Source: Pseudomonadota bacterium (GTDB taxonomy: Bacteria; Pseudomonadota; Gammaproteobacteria; Arenicellales; Arenicellaceae). From it: a stretch of DNA of 11,730 nt. Numbering within the stretch: the stretch's first letter is position 1; each line of letters begins with the position of its first letter. The stretch is taken from contig JABJKL010000196.1 in the NCBI GenBank assembly GCA_018660405.1, positions 1 through 11,730 of the forward strand. The letters are read 5' to 3'. The translations under genes were made by a program, and so were the position numbers. Below, one piece after another: positions 6,276 through 11,730 of the stretch. Below the pieces are notes generated by a model. The model was not told where the DNA came from, did not search any database, and worked only from the letters and a program-made list of their open reading frames with translations.

Positions 6276-8965
6276 GTAAAACTCTGGTGTGCGAGATGCG
6301 TCTTGCCGGGCTTGAAGCGTTTGGTGTTGGCGAGCAAAGCCTGTTCGTTAATGTTGGTGAGCGTACCAATGTGACCGGGTCAGCCAGATTCAGGCGTTTG
6401 ATCAAGGAAGAAGATTACGAGACAGCGCTTGAAGTAGCGCGTGAACAGGTAGAAAACGGTGCGCAAATCATTGACGTCAATATGGACGAAGGTCTGATTG
6501 ATTCTGAAGCCGCGATGGTGACTTTTTTAAATCTGATGGCCGCCGAACCCGATATTGCGCGCGTGCCGGTGATGATTGATTCTTCCAAATGGACCGTGAT
6601 CGAGGCAGGCCTGAAGTGCTTGCAAGGTAAAGGTATCGTTAACTCAATTTCCCTCAAGGAGGGGGAAGAAGAGTTCAAAAGGCAAGCCAGGCTGGTTAAA
6701 CGCTACGGTGCGGCGGTGATTGTGATGGCTTTCGATGAAACCGGGCAGGCCGATAGCCGGGCTCGCAAAGTAGAAATCTGCACACGAGCCTATGAAGTTC
6801 TGGTACGGCAGATCGGGTTCCCACCAGAAGATATTATTTTCGACCCGAATATTTTTGCGGTCGCCACCGGCATTGATGAACACAATAATTATGCCGTTGA
6901 CTTTATTGAAGCAACGCGTGAGATAAAGAAAAAGCTTCCATACGTCAAAGTCTCCGGGGGCGTGTCGAACGTCAGTTTTTCATTTCGCGGTAACGACGCC
7001 CTGCGCGAAGCAATTCACTCGGTATTTCTTTATCACGCCATTGCGGCCGGCATGGATATGGGAATTGTGAATGCTGGCCAATTAGCCGTTTATGATGATT
7101 TGCCTGACGAGCTTCGTGAGAAGGTCGAGGCAGTTATTCTGAACACCCATCCGAATGCTACTGAAAATCTGCTATCGATAGCGGACAAGTATCGAACGGA
7201 TGGCATTGAGCTTGATGAAAACGAGGACGAGGAATGGCGCAGTTGGCCGGTCGAAGAGCGACTTTCGCACGCATTGGTTAAGGGCATTGCCGACTTTGTT
7301 GAAGAGGACACTGAACAGGCTCGTCAGAAGGTTGAACGTCCGATTCAGGTTATCGAAGGACCCTTGATGGATGGCATGAACGTGGTCGGTGATTTGTTCA
7401 GCGCTGGCAAAATGTTTCTGCCGCAAGTGGTTAAATCCGCCAGGGTAATGAAAAAGGCAGTTGCCTGGCTGCTGCCTTATATTGAGGCAGAGAAAGACGG
7501 GGGTGCGCGAACGTCCAACGGCAAAATCCTGATGGCGACGGTTAAGGGCGATGTGCACGACATCGGCAAAAACATCGTGGGCGTAGTTTTGCAGTGCAAT
7601 AATTTTGAGATTATCGATCTTGGTGTGATGGTCCCGGCAGAGCAAATTCTTAAAACGGCCAAGCAGCAGGACTGCGATATTATCGGTCTCTCAGGGCTAA
7701 TCACGCCGTCGCTTGACGAAATGGTGCATGTGGCCAAGGAAATGCAGCGGCAAGATTATTTTTTACCACTGATGATCGGTGGCGCGACGACTTCTCGCGC
7801 GCACACCGCACTGAAAATCGAACCGAACTATCAAAATGATCAGGTTATTCACGTGACCGATGCGTCCCGCGCAGTAGGGGTTGCGCAGCAGTTACTAACC
7901 CCGGATACCAAGGCGGCTTATATCGCTGCAATTCGAGAAGATTATGAGCAGGTTCGCCAACGCCGAAGTAAATCGGCAAACGTACGGAAGTCCGTTTCGT
8001 TGGCCGCCGCGCGTGAGAACCGACTCACAATTGATTGGACCAACTATCAACCGCCACAGCCCAAGACAATGGGTGTTCAGGTGTTTAAAGACTATTCGTT
8101 GGAGGAGCTTCGAGCCCGGATCGATTGGACCCCCTTTTTTATTGCCTGGGAATTGGCTGGAAAATATCCCCGTATTCTCAATGACGGGATCGTTGGCGAG
8201 CAAGCACGACAATTGCACGCGGATGCGGAGCAGATGTTGGATAAAATTATTGATGAAAAATGGCTAACGGCAAACGCTGTTATCGGATTTTACCCCGCCA
8301 ATAGTGATGGTGATGATATTCAGCTCTATACGAACGATAGTCGTAGTAAGGTTCTCACGACGCTGCATCATTTGCGTCAGCAAGATCAGAAAAAAGGTAA
8401 TCAACCCAATTACTGCTTATCAGACTACGTTGCGCCAGTGGGTTTAGATATACCCGATTTTATCGGTGCGTTTGCATGCACCGCGGGCGGGGATATTGAG
8501 CGTAAACTTGCCGAGTTTGAAGCTGACCATGATGATTATCAATCGATCATGCTAAAGGTTTTGGCAGACCGATTGGCCGAGGCATTTGCCGAGCAACTGC
8601 ACGAACGTGTGCGAACGGAGTTTTGGGCCTATGCGGCGGATGAGTCGCTGGACAATGAGGACCTTATCAAGGAGCGTTATGCAGGAATACGGCCTGCTCC
8701 AGGCTATCCTGCTTGCCCGGACCATACCGAGAAAGCGACCCTGTGGGAGTTGTTGGAACCCAATCAAAACGCAGGCATCAGCATAACGGAAAGCTTTGCC
8801 ATGTTACCAACGGCCGCTGTGAGTGGTTGGTATTTTTCACACCCCAACAGTCGATATTTTGCCGTGGCAAGATTGCAGAATGACCAGGTGGCAGATTATG
8901 CCAAGCGTAAAGATTTACCAAAGGACGCAGTTGAACGTTGGTTGGGAAGTGTTATTGAAAGCTAG
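6272..8965 (+). CDS. metH: Methionine synthase, folate/cobalamin/reactivation modules (C-terminal part of split MetH)
   Basis: An 897-residue protein collinear with about residues 336-1227 of E. coli MetH. It takes the methyl group of 5-methyl-tetrahydrofolate onto cob(I)alamin and passes it to homocysteine held by the preceding protein. Modules in order: pterin-binding (about 22-285; NVGERTNVTGS at 27-37, DVNMDEG, MIDSSKW, GGVSNVSFSFRG); B12 cap (about 315-405; DGMNVVGDLF, FLPQVVKSARVMK); B12-binding Rossmann (about 412-545; GDVHDIGKN with cobalt-ligand His429, GLSGLITPSLDEM, GGATTS); AdoMet reactivation domain (about 575-897; IDWTPFF, the AdoMet-binding RPAPGYPACPDHTEK starting at Arg807, SGWYFSHP). 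The start is GTG at 6272 within GTGA, overlapping the TGA of the first gene; an in-frame TGA at 6245-6247 excludes any earlier start. AAGG (6261-6264) lies 7 bases upstream. Translation is probably coupled, giving near-equal amounts of both halves. A terminator follows. Confidence 0.97.
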   Translation: MSKTLVCEMRLAGLEAFGVGEQSLFVNVGERTNVTGSARFRRLIKEEDYETALEVAREQVENGAQIIDVNMDEGLIDSEAAMVTFLNLMAAEPDIARVPVMIDSSKWTVIEAGLKCLQGKGIVNSISLKEGEEEFKRQARLVKRYGAAVIVMAFDETGQADSRARKVEICTRAYEVLVRQIGFPPEDIIFDPNIFAVATGIDEHNNYAVDFIEATREIKKKLPYVKVSGGVSNVSFSFRGNDALREAIHSVFLYHAIAAGMDMGIVNAGQLAVYDDLPDELREKVEAVILNTHPNATENLLSIADKYRTDGIELDENEDEEWRSWPVEERLSHALVKGIADFVEEDTEQARQKVERPIQVIEGPLMDGMNVVGDLFSAGKMFLPQVVKSARVMKKAVAWLLPYIEAEKDGGARTSNGKILMATVKGDVHDIGKNIVGVVLQCNNFEIIDLGVMVPAEQILKTAKQQDCDIIGLSGLITPSLDEMVHVAKEMQRQDYFLPLMIGGATTSRAHTALKIEPNYQNDQVIHVTDASRAVGVAQQLLTPDTKAAYIAAIREDYEQVRQRRSKSANVRKSVSLAAARENRLTIDWTNYQPPQPKTMGVQVFKDYSLEELRARIDWTPFFIAWELAGKYPRILNDGIVGEQARQLHADAEQMLDKIIDEKWLTANAVIGFYPANSDGDDIQLYTNDSRSKVLTTLHHLRQQDQKKGNQPNYCLSDYVAPVGLDIPDFIGAFACTAGGDIERKLAEFEADHDDYQSIMLKVLADRLAEAFAEQLHERVRTEFWAYAADESLDNEDLIKERYAGIRPAPGYPACPDHTEKATLWELLEPNQNAGISITESFAMLPTAAVSGWYFSHPNSRYFAVARLQNDQVADYAKRKDLPKDAVERWLGSVIES

Positions 8966-8969
8966 TGCG

Positions 8970-8990
8970 CCTTCAATATTATGTTGAAGG
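8970..8990 (+). other. Short hairpin just after metH
   Basis: CCTTCAA (8970-8976) pairs with TTGAAGG (8984-8990) around a 7-base loop, five bases after the metH stop. No T-run follows. It may support the stronger terminator downstream or protect the mRNA end. Confidence 0.45.
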
Positions 8991-9006
8991 AACACCGGAA
9001 GTGGAT

Positions 9007-9040
9007 AAAAAAAGCGGTGCCATCAGGGCACCGCTTTTTT
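9007..9040. terminator. Bidirectional intrinsic terminator between metH and the outer-membrane-protein gene
   Basis: GCGGTGCC (9014-9021) pairs with GGCACCGC (9027-9034) around the loop ATCAG. A run of seven A (9007-9013) precedes it and six T (9035-9040) follow, so it works as a terminator in both directions: for the ahcY-metF-metH unit on + and for the convergent gene on -. Confidence 0.93.
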
Positions 9041-9077
9041 AGTCTTTATTTCTGTTTGGATTTTATAGGCGGCGCGA

Positions 9078-10106
9078 TTACTTGAATTGGTAACGAAGTC
9101 CAGCGGAAAACATCTTATTATCCTCCAGCTCATTGACACCGCCACTGTCAAAAAATGCGCGCCCTTCGATAAACCAATCCAGTGGAGTATTTCCAATACT
9201 TGATCCGCCATGAATGAAGAATGATCCATCATCGAATGTTCTGTCATCGATATTCCATACGCCCACACCGGCACCAACAAAGCCGCTGGTGCCAAGTTTT
9301 TGTTCCACACCAATGTCGGCGAAGTAATTATCGCTTGGATAAACATTACCGCTGTTAATGCCTTTGCGACTAATATAGCCACCTTGAGCAAACCAGCTTA
9401 ATGTGTCGTTAATCGGGCTTAAAATGCCGACTTTTATTCCCGACACGCCAGACGAATCGTGCATGTCCATATCCCAGGATGGTTCATAACGAAGCCGTGT
9501 TTCTGAGCCATATAACACGCCAATAAACGGTACGATATCGCCTTTAACAACTTCAGGAACGGGAGCAGGAGCGGGAGCAGGTGCTTCTTCTTGCACGACT
9601 TCAGGAGCGCATTCCCCTACGGTTACAGGGGTAGAAGCAATTAAGGAAACGTTGCAGCATGCGTTTGGAACAACGATCTGGTGTTGCTGGCAGTTTGATA
9701 CCACATTGATTTCGAAGCCATCAAAGGCCTCGCTGCCCATCCAGCGTCGGTATGGCAAGGCAGATTCTGTGCCATCTACCCGAGACGACATCCATTGAAA
9801 CTCTGTGCCCGGCACATATTGCTCTGCGGTAAAATCCCCCGCAGCAACGGCGTCGATCAGGTCTTGTGGGTCTCCGGACCAATTTGCGCTCGCCAATATA
9901 TTTCGAACAACTTGAGGGTTATTGGCGAAGAAGGCTTGCAGTTCCTCTCCGGATTCTACGCCGGGTGTGCAAATTGCCTGACTGGTCCCCAATCGGGTGA
10001 CGTCGTGGTAGATTTGGGCCGAAGCGGGGGCGACAGATGTCACCAACATAACCCCGGCAACGCCGATAATCCAATTTTTTAATTTTTTAGTATATTTTGT
10101 GTTCAT
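9078..10106 (-). CDS. Exported outer-membrane beta-barrel-like protein with a cysteine-containing N-terminal domain
   Basis: A 342-residue exported protein. A Sec signal peptide is clear: basic start (KKLKNW), hydrophobic core IIGVAGVMLVTSVA, cleavage expected after ASA at residue 30. Residues about 32-168 form a domain I cannot name for certain; it has five cysteines (46, 139, 150, 151, 166), a VESGEELQAFFANNPQVV segment, and VVPNACCNVSLIAS, in which I see no known catalytic motif. An acidic Ala/Pro linker (about 172-186) follows. The C-terminal part (about 190-342) alternates polar and hydrophobic residues with many Gly and aromatics (VGILSPINDTLSWFAQGGYIS, FVGAGVGVWNID, WFIEGRAFFD, SAGLRYQFK), typical of an eight-strand OmpA/OmpW-like barrel; Phe is next to last rather than last. 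A weak purine-rich site (AGAGAAG) precedes the ATG. It has its own transcription unit, ending at the shared terminator. Its function is unknown. Confidence 0.75.
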   Translation of the reverse strand: MNTKYTKKLKNWIIGVAGVMLVTSVAPASAQIYHDVTRLGTSQAICTPGVESGEELQAFFANNPQVVRNILASANWSGDPQDLIDAVAAGDFTAEQYVPGTEFQWMSSRVDGTESALPYRRWMGSEAFDGFEINVVSNCQQHQIVVPNACCNVSLIASTPVTVGECAPEVVQEEAPAPAPAPVPEVVKGDIVPFIGVLYGSETRLRYEPSWDMDMHDSSGVSGIKVGILSPINDTLSWFAQGGYISRKGINSGNVYPSDNYFADIGVEQKLGTSGFVGAGVGVWNIDDRTFDDGSFFIHGGSSIGNTPLDWFIEGRAFFDSGGVNELEDNKMFSAGLRYQFK

Positions 10107-10512
10107 AACAGCTTCTCTATGTTGCCAATAGTTTCAATCATATTGAATCAGCACGGGTAAGTTCCCACGTACGAATTTAAAGTTTATCAAGTTATCTGAT
10201 AAACAAATATAAATATTTGGTCATAGTTAGTCTATTTTGTTAAAAAAAGCCGGTTACTAGTTGATTTTAAGCAAAAAAACACTCTTAAACTTGGTGGAGA
10301 AGGCATTTCGGTGGTTGGCGCAGAGCCCTAACGGAAATTTGAAGTTGAATGAGTAGGCGGGAGTAACCGTGGTGTGAAGTAAGCCGTTTTCGTGAACATG
10401 AGAGGTGATTAGCGGGGTAGCCAATCGAAGTGCCTTGGTAGATATGCGGAGACCAAACCCTGATGGTTTTCTGTGATCGCGATAGACTGCCCTTTCAGGC
10501 AAGTTGAAGAAC
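10107..10512. other. Intergenic gap upstream of the outer-membrane-protein gene
   Basis: About 400 bases between the fdxA terminator and the start of the exported-protein gene. It holds two adjacent inverted repeats at 10182-10219 (listed separately) in an A/T-rich stretch, where the promoter of the exported-protein gene probably lies; I cannot name a convincing -35/-10 pair. An 81-codon frame on - (10257-10502) starts at a TTG just past the fdxA terminator, lacks a ribosome-binding site and resembles no protein I know. I do not call it a gene. Confidence 0.5.
10182..10219 (-). promoter_or_regulatory. Two abutting inverted repeats, candidate operators
   Basis: GTTTATCA (10182-10189) and TGATAAAC (10197-10204) form an 8-bp inverted repeat with a 7-base centre. 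CAAATAT (10204-10210) and ATATTTG (10213-10219) form a 7-bp repeat with a 2-base centre, sharing base 10204 with the first. They lie about 75-115 bases upstream of the exported-protein start, a suitable place for regulator binding. Their low G+C also makes chance palindromes more likely. Confidence 0.35.
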
Positions 10513-10513
10513 T

Positions 10514-10537
10514 AAAAAAAGCGGCTAGTAAGCCGCT
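10514..10537 (-). terminator. fdxA: Intrinsic terminator of fdxA
   Basis: AGCGGCT (10520-10526) and AGCCGCT (10531-10537) form a 7-bp stem with a 4-base loop. Read on the minus strand it is followed by a run of seven T (complement of the A run 10514-10520), 32 bases past the fdxA stop. Confidence 0.85.
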
Positions 10538-10569
10538 CTTAATTAGAATGTTTCCAAGGCGTAACTGGC

Positions 10570-10893
10570 TTACCTTTCCAGCTGTTCCAGTTTTCCTTCT
10601 TTGTCCTTCCAATCTTCCCAGTCTGCGGGTGGCTCTTTTGATTCGTTAATGACCGGCCAAATAGCGGTCAGCTCAGCATTAAGTTCTAAAAAGGCCTCTT
10701 TATCGTCGGGCAGCTCATCTTCAGAATAAATGGCTTCGATGGGGCATTCCGGTTCGCATAGCGAACAATCGATGCATTCATCGGGATCTATCACCAGCAT
10801 GTTGGGGCCCTCATGAAAACAATCTACAGGACAAACCTCAACACAATCGGTTAATTTGCAGCGAATGCAATCGTCAGTTACTACATAAGTCAT
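10570..10893 (-). CDS. fdxA: 7Fe ferredoxin (3Fe-4S / 4Fe-4S), AvFdI type
   Basis: A 107-residue low-potential electron carrier of the cytoplasm, close to Azotobacter vinelandii ferredoxin I over its whole length. Cysteines are at 9, 12, 17, 21, 25, 40, 43, 46 and 50. By the known structure (Met counted here), Cys9, 17 and 50 hold the 3Fe-4S cluster, Cys21, 40, 43 and 46 the 4Fe-4S cluster, and Cys12 and 25 are free. The C-terminal tail (about 60-107, DDKEAFLELNAELTAIWPVI and ending EGKLEQLER) is the extension of this subfamily, and separates it from short bacterial 2[4Fe-4S] ferredoxins. The start ATG at 10893 has a GGAAGAG site upstream. It appears to be a single-gene unit with its own terminator; ald lies upstream on the same strand, 164 bases away. 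The electron partners cannot be read from the context. Confidence 0.97.
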   Translation of the reverse strand: MTYVVTDDCIRCKLTDCVEVCPVDCFHEGPNMLVIDPDECIDCSLCEPECPIEAIYSEDELPDDKEAFLELNAELTAIWPVINESKEPPADWEDWKDKEGKLEQLER

Positions 10894-11057
10894 TAGTGTT
10901 TCTCTTCCAGTTCGTTGGCTCGAAAGCTATTACAACCGCGCTTTGAAATCAAGCATAGCATTCACATAAAAAAACTTTGAACTGTTTTTTCGGGGAATTT
11001 GGATGATTCTGAACGAATGAGCTTGCGCACGCAAATCGGTTTAATGACTTCCCAATT

Positions 11058-11730
11058 TTACCCTTCAAGGGCTGTCGCGGGATCAATATATTGATAACCC
11101 AGCGCCTCGGCGACTGCGGGGTGGGTTACTTTCCCAAGCGATACGTTCAATCCATTCCTCAGGCCTGAGTTTTCCCTTAGCGCCTGCTTAAAACCTTTGT
11201 CGGCAATTTCGCTAACGAACGGTAATGTTGCGTTGTTCAATGCGAGGGTAGAGGTTCGTGCAACTGCCCCCGGCATGTTTGTGACGCAGTAGTGAACTAC
11301 GCCGTCTAAAATATAAACCGGCTTGTCATGGGTTGTGGGTTTCGACGTTTCAAAGCATCCGCCCTGATCGATAGCCACGTCAACGACCACGCTGCCAGTA
11401 TGCATACGTTTGATGATGTCTGCTGTCAGTACTTTTGGGGCCGACGCCCCTGGGATCAGTACTGCACCGATGACCAAATCCGCAGCCAGCGCGTTCTCTT
11501 CAATCGAGCTTGCGGTCGCTTCCACGCATCTAGCGCGGCCTGCATATTTTGTTTCAAGTTCGTTCAAACGCTTCAATGAACGGTCTAGAATAGTGACGTC
11601 TGCGCCCATGCCGATGGCGACCTGGGCGGCGTGACTACCGACAACACCACCGCCAATGATGGTCACTTTGCCGGGAGCAACCCCGCTAACGCCACCTAGT
11701 AAAATGCCTCTGCCACCCTGAGCTTTTTCA
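11058..11730 (-). CDS. ald: Alanine dehydrogenase, 5' end cut by window
   Basis: Ald catalyses reversible NAD-dependent oxidative deamination of L-alanine to pyruvate and ammonia in the cytoplasm. The frame is open to the window edge, so about 223 C-terminal residues are seen, against about 371 in the family; roughly 148 are missing. The fragment opens with EKAQGGRGILLGGVSGVAPGK, then the NAD-binding strand-turn-helix VTIIGGGVVGSHAA, with the acidic residue in TILDRS at the end of the second strand. VIGAVLIPGASAPK and VVVDVAIDQGGCFETS follow; the Asp in AIDQGG is the catalytic residue by comparison with the mycobacterial enzyme. Next come VVHYCVTNMPGAV and ALNNATLP. The GTG at 11664-11666 is internal. 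The related transhydrogenase PntA is longer and lacks the NMPGAV-type ending, so Ald is the firm call. No clear terminator lies between it and fdxA. Confidence 0.95.
   Translation of the reverse strand, partial: EKAQGGRGILLGGVSGVAPGKVTIIGGGVVGSHAAQVAIGMGADVTILDRSLKRLNELETKYAGRARCVEATASSIEENALAADLVIGAVLIPGASAPKVLTADIIKRMHTGSVVVDVAIDQGGCFETSKPTTHDKPVYILDGVVHYCVTNMPGAVARTSTLALNNATLPFVSEIADKGFKQALRENSGLRNGLNVSLGKVTHPAVAEALGYQYIDPATALEG

Noticed and set aside
6240..6280. metH break as a frameshift error or pseudogene
   Set aside because: The stop, the start codon overlap and the ribosome-binding site are well formed, the break is in the linker, and both products keep their key residues. A sequencing error cannot be fully excluded without reads.
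10257..10502. 81-codon frame on - between the fdxA terminator and the exported-protein gene
   Set aside because: TTG start directly after the terminator, no ribosome-binding site, no recognisable motif, and another frame overlaps it; coding is not supported.
11023..11034. TTGCG/CGCAA repeat after ald as a terminator
   Set aside because: The stem is only 4-5 pairs with almost no loop, and no T-run follows on the minus strand.

Overview
The window looks like a stretch of a gammaproteobacterial chromosome of roughly balanced base composition. The support is the hemL, AvFdI-type fdxA and ald protein sequences, the MetH and MetF sequences that follow the E. coli proteins closely, and an S-adenosylhomocysteine (SAH) riboswitch ahead of ahcY. 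The genus cannot be fixed from the sequence. There is no sign of a mobile element, CRISPR array, tRNA or rRNA.

Layout from left to right: the 3' part of hemL (+, haem synthesis); a convergent gene for a DUF4870-type membrane protein (-); a 400-base gap with weak dyads; a small lipoprotein gene (+); then the core of the window, a methionine-cycle cluster on the + strand (2673-8965). This cluster has a promoter, a complete SAH riboswitch, ahcY, metF, and a methionine synthase encoded as two overlapping genes (homocysteine module, then folate/B12/reactivation modules). A strong two-way terminator at 9007-9040 separates it from a convergent outer-membrane-protein-like gene (-). After a mostly empty 460-base gap come fdxA (-, 7Fe ferredoxin, with its own terminator) and the 3' part of ald (-, alanine dehydrogenase, running off the window).

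The cluster forms a closed circuit. AhcY removes SAH, the product of methylation reactions, and yields homocysteine. MetF makes 5-methyl-tetrahydrofolate. The two MetH proteins use that methyl group, through cobalamin, to turn homocysteine back into methionine. The RNA leader senses the substrate of the first enzyme. An 8-nt segment of the riboswitch is exactly complementary to the ahcY ribosome-binding region, which suggests how SAH could switch translation on.

The points most worth a second look are the split metH with a GTGA junction, the departures from usual motifs in its homocysteine module (including Cys instead of the usual Asp in the first strand motif), and the inferred riboswitch expression platform. 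I do not see a wholly new system here. The methionine cluster is an unusual arrangement of known parts.
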